NCBI GenBank assembly: GCA_015179025.1
Contig: WHUX01000009.1
Coordinates: forward strand, 124,001 to 188,000
Origin: Terfezia claveryi
Lineage: Eukaryota; Ascomycota; Pezizomycetes; Pezizales; Pezizaceae
Reading direction: 5' to 3'
Length of the DNA: 64,000 bases
Both the position numbers and the translations under genes were made by a program. The notes beneath the pieces were generated by a model, which ran no database searches, had not been told where the DNA came from, and saw only the letters and a list, made by a program, of their open reading frames with translations. Positions 23,821 through 35,744 of the stretch are shown here, piece after piece. How positions within the stretch are numbered: position 1 is the first letter of the stretch; each line of letters begins with the position of its first letter.

Positions 23821-25081
23821 AGGCTGGACATACCCATATATATTTCTATGTATGTATATTGGAGTTCAGGGGCCTTGGGTTACTCTTGAATGTTTAGTTC
23901 TTTAGTGAGTGTTTGTATATTTATACCATAATGCGGCCATTTGGGCCTGGCGGTTCGATTTCGGCTTTGTTTTTTCCGCCTTGCATCAATCCGGTCGGAT
24001 GGTCTAATGATCTATGGGGTATAAAGTTTCTATGTAGCCGGCTGACTACTTTGAAGACATCACGAGTCTACTTCTCATTCCGTATCTGAAGTGCTGGCCC
24101 CCAGTAAAATAATTAGTAAAGGGGATTTTGTAAGGTACACTCGGGAATAATGCAATTTCGGCCACAACTTGGGGGTTGGCTAAAGAGTATTTTGAACCCT
24201 CTATGTCTAAGAGTTACACAGGTGTATGGGTATTTCTTGGTCTGTGAAATATCTCCATATTTATCCAGTATACTATACTAATACTGGAAGCCATTTAATC
24301 AAACTCGAATGCAGTGACGCAAAAACTGTCTATTAAAAGTGGGGGGCAATGTCAAGCAGGAGGACCATGCAGAAGGTCATCAGTGTCCTCTACATATATA
24401 TAGAGAGAGCTAGAAAGGTTCCCCAGCGCAAGTGGCTCATTGCTGCAAAGCGTTTGATTTTCATCCCTCACTTTTTAATTCTTTGTTATTCTTTACTTGT
24501 TTGCTTTTCCATTTTTATTTTCTTTTCGTGTCCCATCTCTGCGCACCTACTTATCTCTTCCGTATTCCTCCGCAAAAAAACTCTACCGCCCTCTTCTGAT
24601 GATCACTACATTTCTTGATGCCCGGTCTGACTTATGGCAGGCCGATCTTACTTTCGGTATGTAGGTAGTTACCCTCAACTTCGAAGCACTTTCGAAAAGT
24701 AAACGTATCTAGAATTGGAAAAGAACTTTGGATAGGAGATTAGGTAAATAGAACGCAGCTGAAGGGCACCTATCCACCTCAGGCATGAAAAGCAGAGCGT
24801 TTTGTATCAAGGAAGCGAACAAATATTTACGAGCAGAACCATTAAATACTATGATACATGCTACAACCTGGGTCCAATTAACCCACAAGAATAATCATGG
24901 AAAACCCTTTTACATGAGTACATACCTATCTACCCTACCATACCCCACTATCAGTGGTCCTTTAAAGACACTTATCCTAGAAAATTGCAGGCGACTCAGC
25001 TATCCCTCTTTCATCCGCATCATAGTGGGTTTGCCCCGCACCCCCAATTCTCCAACCTCCAAATTATTTCGTAGCAGGCCA
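23821..25081. other. Intergenic region between convergent genes
   Basis: It lies between two 3' ends. A run of pyrimidines occurs near 24465-24560. The plus-strand frame at 24785-25189 overlaps the end of the next gene antisense and is not supported. Confidence 0.55.
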
Positions 25082-26299
25082 CTATCGGCTGCCCCATCCC
25101 CTCTGCCCACTCCTCTCCCTTTCAAGTCTCGCGTCAAAATCTTTTTGCGCCTCTGCTTGCGCGAGCTGTCTCTCCCTATCCCCCTCTGAGAAAGTAAACT
25201 TCAAACCACTTCTCGACTCCGAGGCCAGATTCGAATTTCTATTATTCTCAGCTTGCATTCTCTCTCTACGGATTCTATCCCACGTTGACTCCCCCGGATT
25301 TGCTCTTCCCGACGGTGGGGAATCTACATATCTCGAAGACGAAGGGGGAATAATATCTTCCAATGGGTCTCTTGAGGGTGAGGGTGGCTCCCCTGGCGGA
25401 GGATAGGGACCTTTGTTCGACCATTGGCTCAAGTTTGCAATATCGCTCTTTGAGTGATCCGCCGCACTCTCTTCCAATGCCCCTTCATCTCCCATCTTCT
25501 CCCCTTCTCCAGCCTCGTGCCTCCTATGCTCCATACTGTGCTTCATAAGCTCCTCCGTTGTGGGGAATATACTCTCCTTTGACCCTTCCTTTCTTCGCTG
25601 GATTTTTCGCAATATCTCGACTTCATTCCACTGACGGAATTTTGAAAGGTCTCGGCGAAGGTCTTTGATATTAGGGTCGTTTTCGGCAACCTGCCTCATC
25701 TTATTCCCACCAAGGAGGGCACCGATAAGCTGTCCTTGAAGGCGACCTACGAGTCCGTAGATGCCGTATCGTGTAAAGGTGATGTACCAGTCACCAACAA
25801 AATCACCCATGTATTTCTTTGCATAGGGTGTAATCAGCCCTGGACGAGTACTGGCAGCGTTTGAACGTAGGGCTGCGAGAGCAAGGAAGGAAACAACACC
25901 CATAGCTTCGGATTTGTACATGTATTTGTAGAGCATGGAGGCGTAGTATGTTTCTGCGTTGACCTCAATGGGGTCCAGAGGGCGAGCGATATAGAGCTGG
26001 GTACGATTGACCTGTGCCACGACGGCCGCATCACGGATGAACTCGGTCCAGCCGAGGAGTTTGGCATATATGGGAATTGGGGTAAATGGGTTAGGGTACT
26101 TTGGGTGTTTTTCAATTAGGTGCTTCACGGCGGGGACCGTCCAGATGGGGAGGGAGCGGCCATCGGGAAGGACGATTTTTGGGGTGTCGACATGCCCTGG
26201 TTCGTTGAAGGTGTCGGTGCTTGCCGGGGAGGAAGGGTCAGAGGAGGAGTCGGTGGCATTGAGGTCGGGGGCAGCTTCATCTACTTCACGGAGGACCAT
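25082..26299 (-). CDS. Conserved-looking protein of unknown function, possibly membrane-associated
   Basis: A single-exon frame gives 405 residues from the ATG at 26299 (MVLREVDEAAP). The frame extends upstream only to a TTG, so this ATG is preferred; it has A at -3 and G at +4. The first 40 residues are acidic and Ser-rich. The central part (about 45-220) looks folded, with YPNPFTPIPIYAKLLGWTEF and AETYYASMLYKYMYKSEAM, then a hydrophobic stretch GVVSFLALAAL and a Gly-rich RLQGQLIGALLGG, possibly membrane-embedded. The C-terminal third is charged and disordered, with probable coiled coil. I do not recognise the family. It is divergent from the p23 gene, with a 620-base shared upstream region. 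Confidence 0.8.
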   Translation of the reverse strand: MVLREVDEAAPDLNATDSSSDPSSPASTDTFNEPGHVDTPKIVLPDGRSLPIWTVPAVKHLIEKHPKYPNPFTPIPIYAKLLGWTEFIRDAAVVAQVNRTQLYIARPLDPIEVNAETYYASMLYKYMYKSEAMGVVSFLALAALRSNAASTRPGLITPYAKKYMGDFVGDWYITFTRYGIYGLVGRLQGQLIGALLGGNKMRQVAENDPNIKDLRRDLSKFRQWNEVEILRKIQRRKEGSKESIFPTTEELMKHSMEHRRHEAGEGEKMGDEGALEESAADHSKSDIANLSQWSNKGPYPPPGEPPSPSRDPLEDIIPPSSSRYVDSPPSGRANPGESTWDRIRRERMQAENNRNSNLASESRSGLKFTFSEGDRERQLAQAEAQKDFDARLERERSGQRGWGSR

Positions 26300-26919
26300 G
26301 ATGGGCTGTATATTTGGTATTGACAGCAAGAGTTACAAGACGGCCGTTTCGTTTCTTGGCTGGGGTGCAATGGCATGAGACTAGGGTGCAATAATGGCTG
26401 ATGGACATATGATGTCACATGCTTAGTCAGCTCGCATGTACCCCACTGAAATGATAAACATGATTTCATCCGTTATCGGCGAGTCAGGTGATGCGGGGCT
26501 GCCGAACCGGCATTTCAAGCAGTCAACTATAGTATAACCACATAAGTATGTGCTTCAGCTTCGGTTTCAGCAGTCTGGCTGGAAGGCTACAGTACAGCGG
26601 AGGCATGTAAATATATGCGTGTGTTGGAGTGAGCAGTTTGCTGTGTGTCGTGCATTGTTTCTGTGAGGTTCTATCCGCTTCTATCGTGGTGGGTAGAACA
26701 TTCGGGAACACATCGCCTAGTCAATCACCTAGTCAATCGCAAGTAGCATAGTATAGTTTGATTGTAGGCAAGGCCAGCAATCATTATTCTTGCTCTTGAA
26801 CTTCGCATCCTTCCTTTCTCCTCCTTTCCTGCAACAACCATCTTCCTAAGTCACGAAGCCTGTCCTGTACCACAAGAAAGCCTTAGACTTCATTCAAATA
26901 CATCACACAAGTGATAAAG
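26300..26919. promoter_or_regulatory. Divergent upstream region of the orphan gene and p23
   Basis: This 620-base interval separates the two start codons and must contain both promoters. CT-rich runs near 26800-26835 precede the p23 start, as is common at fungal transcription starts. I see no specific factor site that I would defend. Confidence 0.5.
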
Positions 26920-27829
26920 ATGGCACCACAAGTTACTCCTGAAGGTATGTGAACGAATCGATCCCATCTCAACGCGAGAGTGTTGGGGTGAATGTCCAGA
27001 CTATATAAAACTTCATTGTCCCTGATCTCGGTCAGACCTCCGCCAACATTGTCCCTTCATTTTCTCTCTCCTAGCTCTTTCCCACATCCCATCAAACCCC
27101 TGTTAAATTCGAACCACTAACTCCACCATAGTCCTCTGGGCTCAACGTTCCTCTGCAACCGACCCCGCCAAAAATATCGTGTATCTCACCATCAATGCTG
27201 TCGAAATCACCCCAGAGTCATGTAAATGCGAGATTACACCCACCGGTATCACCTTCTCCGGGACAAACAACAAGGAAGTAAACTACGCCGTGGATTTAGA
27301 ATTCTATGACGAGATCGTCCCCGAAGAGAGCAAGAAGCACATTACCTCGAGGGGCGCTGAGTTCGTCCTGAGAAAGAAGGAATTAAAGACGGAATTTTGG
27401 CCCAGACTGTTGAAGGAGAGCAAGAGGATGCACTTCCTGAAGACCGACTTTGATAAGGTTAGAATATTATCTTAGCCCTACCCCCCTCCACCTCCCCCTT
27501 TCGACTACTTTTGAAAAAGCATCACTGACCCCTCTCCTCCACAGTGGGTTGACGAAGATGAGCAAGAAGAGAAGGAAGAAAGCTTTGGAGCCGGAGACTT
27601 TGGCGGAATGGGCGGCATGGACATGGGTGGAATGGGTGGAATGGGCGGAATGGGTGATCTCGACTTCTCCAAACTTGCCGCCTCCCAAGGGCTAGACGAT
27701 GTCAGTGGCATGCCAACCGGTGCTGGAGAAGGTAGCGACGATGAAGACGAGGATATACCAGAGTTGGAAGACAGCCAGTCTTCTAAGCCGAATGCAGGGA
27801 TTGAGGAGGTCGCAGAGGAGAAAAAGTAA
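26920..27829 (+). CDS. sba1: Hsp90 co-chaperone p23 (Sba1/Wos2 family)
   Basis: p23 binds the ATP-bound, closed form of Hsp90 and slows its ATPase, stabilising clients. Three exons give 211 residues: 26920-26944, 27132-27457 and 27545-27829; the first encodes only eight residues. The CS domain covers about residues 8-118, starting VLWAQRSS and including NIVYLTINAVEI, LEFYDEIVPEESK and FWPRLLKESKRMHFLKTDF. It is followed by the family's WVDEDEQEE. Then comes a Gly/Met repeat (GGMGGMDMGGMGG), usual in fungal homologues, and an acidic tail. The first intron, 187 bases, is long for this window. Confidence 0.95.
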
Positions 27830-29140
27830 ACATCCAGGGGAACCGTTTGGTGAATTTGGGTGCGATCGGTGGAGCGGGGGGAGGAATGCAGGAAAGGGAG
27901 AAGAACTGGTTTGCACGGGTGTGCTGGGCTCGGTCAATATTTGAATTTGACATAGCATCCTGCTTATCTCCATCTTGATCATCCGCTTAGCTACTCCGTC
28001 TTCCTCTTTCCAGTAGTAGGTTCACTTTTTAAGCTTCTTTGCTTGCTATTCGTATGCTATGGGGATGCAACGATTTCTTTCTTCCAAAAAATGGACCTTG
28101 ATTTTCTTCTACAAGGAACATACTACATTGAAGTACATTTTTCATTCCTCTGTAAGCCCTAGGGGACTCTTGACAAACAACATCTACTGGTATCCATCGT
28201 CCTCTCGTAGATAAAGAAGACTGAAGACCATTGACAGAACTAGGGCTCATCAACGGCTCAATACTAAAGTTCCTGTCCTACTTTGTATCGGTTGGCCCTT
28301 TTGTTCCCTATTTTTAGGCCCATAACAATCCCATATCACCAACAGGGCTTCGCCCGAGTTTAGATTCCACCTACGCTCTAGGTACAAAGTTCCGTACTTA
28401 GGTACGTATGAAGGAGCATTGAAAACGTGTAGATCTAAGTATCCCATCTACCGCCACACGGGATTTCGATTTCACCACTTAGTCTCCTGAGGTTGGTTTT
28501 CTCTGTGTGTGTTTGTGTATGTGTATATGCAGTTTAAACATTTAAAAAATATCCACTACATTCAATGCAAATGTATATATTAGAGATAGCTGTAACGTAA
28601 GCATTTCTAGAAAACTTTGAAGTTGAGTGTCACACGTAATTCAGACATCAGGGTAATAGGATGGCCTACGTTTTACCCACCAGACCACGGTGAGTACCAG
28701 AGTAATAGACACTCACAGGTAGGATGTTCTTTACCATGAGCGAACATTGTCACGCAGCTTAGTAGTCAGTCGGGACACAATATGCCTCAGGTACTTGAAA
28801 CCCAATCAAATTTATGGAATTGAGTCTGTGGACTATGCGTTATATACTTATGGTAGCTTTGCTAGATAGAGCAAACGAATAAAGATTCCACATTTAATGT
28901 ATGCATACTTACCTCCTGCTCCCATATAACCTCCACAATAGCGCTATATATATGTACTTACTAGCAGTTTGAGAGAAACTCAAACATAAACAGAACTACA
29001 CCCAAGAGAAGCCACCCCACCTCACTAAAATCGCAACATATTGAAGACATGTAAGTTAGCACTATATACCCACCAACTTTTCTACACCAATTCAAATAAC
29101 GCCATCCCGCCTCTTTCAGTCCGGGTCAACCGCAAATCTA
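27830..29140. other. Intergenic region between convergent p23 and TMA46
   Basis: It holds two 3' flanks. A TG-rich microsatellite lies near 28502-28527. No gene is supported. Confidence 0.55.
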
Positions 29141-30513
29141 TCAGCCAGCAACAGGATACACCTTTGTCGGCATATCAACCTTGTCGTGCAACGCATCAGT
29201 CTCCTTCCTCAACTCGGCCAAATCAAACTCATTCCCAACATCACCCCCATCATCACCATCACCCTCATCACCACCACCATCCTCATCATCACTAAGATCC
29301 ACCCGCCAGTCTCCCTTCTCAAACAACATCCTACCCGTCGCCTCCTTCGCCAACCGTGCTTGCTCTTCTGCTTCCTTCTTGGATAGACGTTCAGCTTTCC
29401 ATTTCTTGAAGGTTTCTTCCGTGACAGGGGTTAGTGTTCCGGTGAGTTTGTGTCTGTAACATAATTTAGGATCACGGGTTTTAAATGGGGTTGTGACCGG
29501 ATATTTGATCGGGGATTTACGGACCGCTCAGTTTCTAAGAAATCCTCCAATGTAAGTGTCGCCAGCGGAGACTTATCATGCAGAGCCTTCTCTGCAGCCC
29601 TCTGCTCCCTCGTTTTTAACACGAATCCCGGTGGTAGCGAGTGTTTATATTTGCATGCCTCACCACCATTTGGGCCTGTCCCCGGTAAATATAGAGATTA
29701 GCGCCCCGATGCATGTAGTGTGTTAGACAGTTCCACATACAAGTCCAAAGCCACCCATACTTAGAGTTCTCCACTGCCTCAATAAAGAATTTGCAAACTT
29801 TATCCGTCGTTGTCTGCGGATTTCCATGCTTACTCGTCACCACCTGTCGTAGTTTCTCCTCGTCCCAATTATCCATAGTATCCTTCTCCTTCGCATCTCC
29901 CTCGCCTTCTCGATCATCGGAGTAGAGATCCTTCTTTGTTGTCTTTCGTTCAACAGCTGGGTCGTGCGAGAATTTGCATCGTTTGCCTATTTCCAACCCC
30001 AGACATGTGTCAACACCACCCATATATCCCATTCCTTCCTACCCCTACTAAAGCGACATGAATGTGTCGTACCTTTCTCACAGTTCCCCGCCTTAAAAAA
30101 CTGACAAAGTACACTCTTCGGATCCGCTCCAAATGGAATCTTCTGCACCTGCACCGGCTTAAACAATGCCGCTACCTCCGCCTTCGCAGCCTCAGAGGCC
30201 TTTTTCTCCTCCTCACGCCGGGCTTTCTCAGCTTCTTTGCGTTTTTGCTCCGGAGTACCGCCAGCGGCAACTTGGCTTTGAAGACGGGCAATTTGTTGTT
30301 GGGCTTTGGCCCCTTTTTTCTAGTAGGTGAAGTTAGGTCGTATACCTAGATAGTGGAGCTGGTTATTCCTACATTTTTCATACCAAAAGTCTAGGAGGCG
30401 AGAGATGTTAGCTCGAGAGCCCTGGAGGGGAGCGGAGAGGGTTGGGGTTTACGGACCTTATCCTCAACAATCTTCTTCGCCGCGGGCTTCACGTCCTTTC
30501 CTTTCGGCGGCAT
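29141..30513 (-). CDS. TMA46: Tma46/DFRP1 family CCCH zinc-finger protein, translation-associated
   Basis: DFRP1-type proteins (yeast Tma46, human ZC3H15) bind and stabilise the ribosome-associated GTPase Rbg1/DRG1. Six exons give 343 residues, as in the family: 30457-30513, 30373-30390, 30073-30319, 29741-29986, 29525-29675, 29141-29453. Exon 2 is an 18-base microexon encoding TFGMKN, the conserved N-terminal motif. A charged Ala/Glu/Lys helix follows. The first CCCH finger is C-x8-C-x5-C-x3-H ([19 protein letters not shown]), split by an intron. The second runs from CKFF to CKYKH through [20 protein letters not shown]. Then [14 protein letters not shown] and an acidic Gly/Asp-rich tail follow. 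Two donors are GTCCGT rather than GTRAGT. The gene is divergent from OST4 over 426 bases. Confidence 0.95.
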
Positions 30514-30939
30514 GATGGGCGAATTTTCTTCTATATTCTCTGTTGCCCAAAATACAATTCCAAACCCAGAGAGCTCGATTAGCGTTTTTGCAGATCTTGT
30601 GAGGAACCTTTATATACAGTTGTATGATCTTCGGGTTGTGTCCCGGCACCGTGTGCTCAGGTAGGGCGTCAAGTTTGAATCAATCGTCCGTCTTCCCCGA
30701 GTTTTGAAGGACAGTTATATCTCCAAATGAACGGAATAAACTTGAGATGATGTTTATGGCGGAGAGGGCAAGGTCACGCATAGGCTAGTCCTATAAGGTG
30801 TAGTACTTTATTGTCTTGGCAGCCAATATCTTACTCATCTTGCCTTTGTATTGGACACCTTTCGGGAGTGTTACTAGAACTCACCGCGTATCCAGCTTCC
30901 TCGCAATCGAAATCCAACCCACTTTACGAAGCTTTTAAA
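30514..30939. promoter_or_regulatory. Shared upstream region of TMA46 and OST4
   Basis: Only 426 bases separate the divergent start codons, so the two promoters probably overlap. No specific site is claimed. Confidence 0.5.
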
Positions 30940-31116
30940 ATGATCACCGACCAGCAGCTGAATTCCCTCGCAATCTTCCTCGGGACCCTGATGATGGGTC
31001 TTATCGTTCTATACCACTTCCTCTCCGTCAACGATCAAGACACAGGGTCCAAGTCCACAGAAGGAGGGGCCGAGAAGGCGTCGAAACATAAACCCGCGAT
31101 TGTAGGGGCGAAATAA
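30940..31116 (+). CDS. OST4: Oligosaccharyltransferase subunit Ost4
   Basis: Ost4 is a tiny membrane subunit of the ER oligosaccharyltransferase that joins Stt3 to Ost3/Ost6 for N-glycosylation. The 58-residue protein starts at the ATG of MITDQQLNSLAIF. One membrane helix, LAIFLGTLMMGLIVLYHFL, lies at about residues 9-27, with the short luminal N-terminus typical of the family. Yeast Ost4 has 36 residues; here a polar, Lys-rich tail of about 25 residues is added, as in many filamentous fungi. The longer frame beginning at 30811 has no better start and lacks similarity upstream, so the later ATG is chosen. Confidence 0.93.
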   Translation: MITDQQLNSLAIFLGTLMMGLIVLYHFLSVNDQDTGSKSTEGGAEKASKHKPAIVGAK

Positions 31117-31837
31117 ATCGGAGTGAGAAGGATATTGTGGGGTTGATGGGAAGAATGGTATGCTGCTTTAACGTTCCCTCCTACTAATGGTGCTGACGGA
31201 AAGAATGTTAAAGCGGGCAAACCGAATTACTATCATATTTACCCTGTACGACTTTACTCTTAGAGGGGGGAGAGAAGGGGGGGGGTGTGCGAGGGAAGAA
31301 GAATACCGAATATATGGATTAATACCGTCGTCGTGGAGCTACACAAACAGAATTCCCCCCCCCCCCCACACCCCGGGAATCTATGGGTTCTATGTGAAGA
31401 GAAACAATGGGATGTGGGACCGGTCCAATCCTCAATTCATCAATGGGCATTTCTTTGCTTGTATGATAGCGAGCTGATTATATACCAACTACTATTAATA
31501 CGTGCCTGAGAACGTCGAATGTTCAGGTACGGACGTCATCTTTACAATCATACGGCCAAAGCTCATAAGTTAACACTAGCCTCTGTATCGGTTTTCAATT
31601 GGATGAGCTCAGACCGCATAAATTGGAGGTCAACATAGAACTCTGTTTATACAGTATAATCATGTCAATTGACTGTAACTGGGAAAGTCTTGATACTAGC
31701 ACGGCATATTTTGCTCGAGCCACGGTAGTAACTAATCGGATTCCCCAACACGTTACACTCAATATCGTAACATCGCGATACCCATCCATATTAATCAACC
31801 TTTTCTCTCCTCATACAATACCAATATCTACACCCTT
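31117..31837. other. Intergenic region between convergent OST4 and quinone reductase
   Basis: It includes a G-rich stretch (31266-31287) and a run of C at 31353-31367. No gene is supported. Confidence 0.55.
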
Positions 31838-32918
31838 TTAAGTAATCTTCAATATCAACTTCCCAGTAGTACGCCGGGAGCGGATATCCTAGAGCAGAGA
31901 ATATTAGCTTCTATAAAACATCTGGGAGTTATGTAAATACCTGAAGTGCCTGATCGAATTTCTCCCACGGATATACTTTCGACTTCACCTTCAGCGTCCC
32001 CTCGTTAATCAATCTCACCAACTCATCCGCATATCTCGTAAACTCCGCCCTTGTCCTAATATATGGAAACAATTGTGGTCTCAAAATGGCAATGTTCTTC
32101 GGCATCAACCTCGACAAGCTGAATGGCTCCACTGGGCCACTGGCGTTACCAAAGTTAACAAACGTGCCCTTGACTGCAATAACTTCAAGACCACCTTCAA
32201 AGGTAGCCTTCGCCACACTATCATAAATCCCTGCTACACCCCTTCGCTTATTGACCTCAGGAATTGACTTTACAGCTTCAATCCATTCATTCCCCGAAGG
32301 ACCGTAGAGGAAAGCCCACTCCGCACCATTTTCTTTAGCCAAAGCAAGTTTCCCCTCCGAGGAAGCAGTGGCTATAACCCTAGCCCCGATTACCTTATTA
32401 AGATACCGAACCAGAAATAGCCCCACTCCTCCAGCAGCAGCATGAACCAAGACAATATCTCCCTTCTTAGCGGGATACGACGCCGTCGCGAGCGTAATGG
32501 CTGTTAAACCCTGTAGCAACACAGCAGCCCCAAGCCCTTCCGCTAGACCCTCCGGGAGCTTCAATACTTTATCCACAGGAGCAGCGGAATATTGCGAGTA
32601 TGCCGGAGCTTCGAGATAAGCCACGCGGTCACCGACCTTCAGGTCATGGACGGTAGGGTCAGGGTGCTGGGCGAGATCTTGGGAAACGGCCACAATGATG
32701 CCCTCGCCTTCACGCCCCAGGGTATATGGGTAAGATGGTGCCTGGTAGATTCCAGAGATAAAGTAATTTTCAATGTAGTTGATCCCGGCATAGGTATTTT
32801 TGACGAGGACATGGCCGTTTTGTAGAGTGGGGAGCGGGATGTTGGAATTTAGAGAGACGGTTGGGCTGGGGCCAGGATCGGTGAGTTGGATGGCGGAGTG
32901 GGCTTTTGGGAGAGTCAT
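31838..32918 (-). CDS. ZTA1: NADPH:quinone oxidoreductase, zeta-crystallin type
   Basis: This is a zinc-free medium-chain dehydrogenase/reductase that reduces quinones with NADPH; yeast Zta1 also binds AU-rich RNA. Two exons give 342 residues: 31941-32918 and a final 51-base exon 31838-31888. Reading through the intron would end the protein three codons later, losing the family's C-terminal SRRTTGKLIL motif, so splicing is favoured. The N-terminal GroES-like fold contains NYIENYFISGIY and YPYTLGREGEGIIVAV. The nucleotide-binding AAAGGVGLFLVRY lies near residues 155-170. There are no catalytic-zinc Cys ligands, as expected for the subfamily. A cytosolic location is likely. Confidence 0.93.
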
Positions 32919-33043
32919 GGCGGAGGTACCTAGGTCTTAGTGGTGTAGTAGGTTTTGACGTAGGAAGCCAGAGGGACCGGTTGACTACGTATGGAAGCTA
33001 CCGCTTTGGGAAGTCGTATGTATATTGCAACAATACGAGAGGT

Positions 33044-35744
33044 TGTGCCAACCAGACTATTGCAACAACGCTGGTGATAATTCAAAGTCGGCTTTGGGGG
33101 CCTCCTGGGCCTTATAATCCCAATTGTAAGTTGGCGCCATAGCTCGTCATAAAGGCGACACCTGGGGAAATGAGAATCCCTCGTCTGAGGACAATTAGCT
33201 AACTTTAGTCAGTATACTTCAAACTGAATTTGTAATCCTTGGACGGCCATCCCATAACACCGGTGTAACCGCTACCACCAGAATGCAATTTCCAATAATA
33301 AAATTAAATCCCCTCTTACTGGGCATCCTCATACCGGAACGCGTAGGGTCATCCAATTGTCAGCAACTTGTTGTGTCTCGGATTTTGAATTACGAAGCTG
33401 TAGATGTCGCTTCTAGGCAGGATTTGAAATCTATTGATAGTTATCATGACTTACATAAACGGCAATGTTCAGGGTAATGATTTAAACTAGTCTAAGAGAG
33501 AGAAGAGCAGACTTGAAGTGACCACTACATTTAATAAGTAGTCTGGGAAATTGAAACTTCTCTCTCAATATCATCCTAGACTCATAACTGTTCAAACCTC
33601 CTGATAATGATCATCATATTCAATTGGCAGTTGGTGCAAACTCACCTTGATGTCCTATATTCTTGTATGTGAGATCTTTCAAACAAACCCTGAAGAACGA
33701 GACTTGGGCCTGATCATCCTACAGGTTGCTCAAGGTACACAGACCATTACGGGTTCTTAGATTCCTTGAACCCCTAGCCTACGGAGTGCGGACACCCCAA
33801 TTTTGGCCACGAAAACGGTAGACATATACAAACACCACAACCTCATTAGGCACGATGCTAAAAATTCGAATAGCTGTAATATAATGATGTTGGAGCCGAT
33901 ACAGTGCTACTGTCATGACCTCGTATTATCTGATAGGCCTGATGATAATCAAATCTTTTATTACCTAGATACTCTTCGGGCTGGAACTCATCAGCAAAAA
34001 TAAAATATCTGCGTCCCATACATCGGACGCAACCAATGCCATATTGCAAAACTCAGCTTCCGGATACAGAAATATTTTGCCCGCGCCCCTGATGCAAATC
34101 ACTTTAATCCTCGCTCTTGAAGTAACTCATTTGAATCAACACACCTATCTTAGTTATCTACGCACTTAGAATCTTTGCTCTCTATGAGCGGAGTTCCAAT
34201 TTCAGTTCACTTTCCAACGCGAAGGGTCTGCTAGCATAGCATGATTGCGCTTGTTTTACATACAATGGCCCCTACATTTTATGCATTTCAAGACATGTAT
34301 TTTATTCCCTCACGATATAATGTAAGGGGAAGGTCGAGGGTTCAGACTACCATAAATAAAGTATATTAGTTAATTCTGAAAATAGTTTCATTTTGGAGCA
34401 TTGTTGTTGTTGCCTGTATACCGTTTGGTCATATTGGGGGCTGCTGCCATAGAGGCTGTTTTGAGATGAATATAGATACCAGAAAATGGCCTTCGGCTCA
34501 CCCGCTGGATACCTTGCCTATGGTATAAGGAGCGTTGGGGGTGTGGTTTCTTCGGGGAGGTCAAATTGGAAAGTGAGTCTTCGGTTGATCTTGGCGAGAT
34601 GTGAGCATAACCATTTCCATAGGTATGCATTTAGCCAGAATATTGCAGGGGTAGTTCGTTATCTTCATCCACATCACCAAGGTATCGACCCAAGGTATCT
34701 AGTGACAAATGAGGGTAACAATATTGTCGCATTTGCTCTCCGGTCTATGTCCATTCTTTTTCACCCATCGAAGGATAGCCCTTCAATCTTGATCTATCGA
34801 GCCTAGGAGCATTTTCAATATGGCCCTGTTCTAGTACCCGATTTAGGAATTTTTGATGGTTGACGAGGAGTGGCCAGAAATTACGGAAATCATGATGATT
34901 GTATATTGTAGATGGAAGAGAACGAGGATAATACCCCTCTATACTAACTACCACGTCGAATGGTAGAAGGCATGGTTGTTACAGCTTAAGATCTATTGTT
35001 TCACGATGACTAATGCCCATGTACGTGCATAATCACCAACCATGCAAGCAGCTGGTACCCTTAAAAGACATTGAAGTCACTGCTGGCTGTATTTCTTTGT
35101 CCAAATCTAATTCAAAGGAAATCCTCAAGATCTTGTTAGTGTGCATTGTACATATCATTAATATCGATATCTCTCCTTCTCCTCACGAGTTGATAGTGAG
35201 GATGGCATGATGGTGACATCATAGACAATATCATTATCTGAGTTCTTGGGGAATGCGATGACCTTCAAGTCGGTGATGGTAGGAGGTTACTTCTGCATGA
35301 TTAAGTGCAGTACGTAATGTACTCGTACGAAAAAGCGACCCTGCCGTTGTCTATATGTACTATGCACCGTATGAACGAAGATATAATAAATCAAACCCTT
35401 GATCTCGTGCTATTAAACGCTTGACTCTCCCGCCGCCTCCCATGCTAGCACATGGGATGAAGAAGTTTGAACAAATCAGGGGTCCCAGCAGATGTACTTG
35501 CATTGGGCCAAAAAATTTTCTGCTAGTATATTTACCTATTAGTAAAAGGTTATAAAAGATTGATATTGAATAGCTTCATATAGATAGATACGTATTTGGT
35601 TGAGAGTTGCTGTGAGAGTAAAGTACCAGTCTCACCCCAATTGAAATGGTCTCGGATACAATAAGAATACTCTAACCCTTCTCTCACCAGACTAGGTCTT
35701 AGTTACGCCAACCAGACTAAGTAGGTCTTAGTCTGGTTGGCACA
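33044..35744. repeat. 16-bp inverted repeats 2.7 kb apart, possible ends of a decayed DNA transposon
   Basis: tgtgccaaccagacta at 33044-33059 is repeated in reverse complement at 35729-35744. Part of it occurs again in direct orientation at 35707-35718. The interior has no recognisable transposase and I see no clear target duplication, so a transposon origin is only a suggestion. Confidence 0.4.
35707..35741. repeat. Perfect 15-bp hairpin with 5-base loop
   Basis: gccaaccagactaag (35707-35721), loop taggt, then its exact reverse complement (35727-35741). Related CCAGACTA and TAGTCT fragments flank it on both sides, suggesting a larger nested inverted repeat from about 35688 to 35756. Confidence 0.85.

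Noticed and set aside
24785..25189. 134-codon plus-strand frame
   Set aside because: It overlaps the 3' end of the 25082-26299 gene antisense and has no recognisable domain.
27100..27125. TTCGAA-type sequence resembling a tRNA T-loop (minus strand)
   Set aside because: The flanking bases do not form a T-stem, and it lies inside the first intron of the p23 gene.
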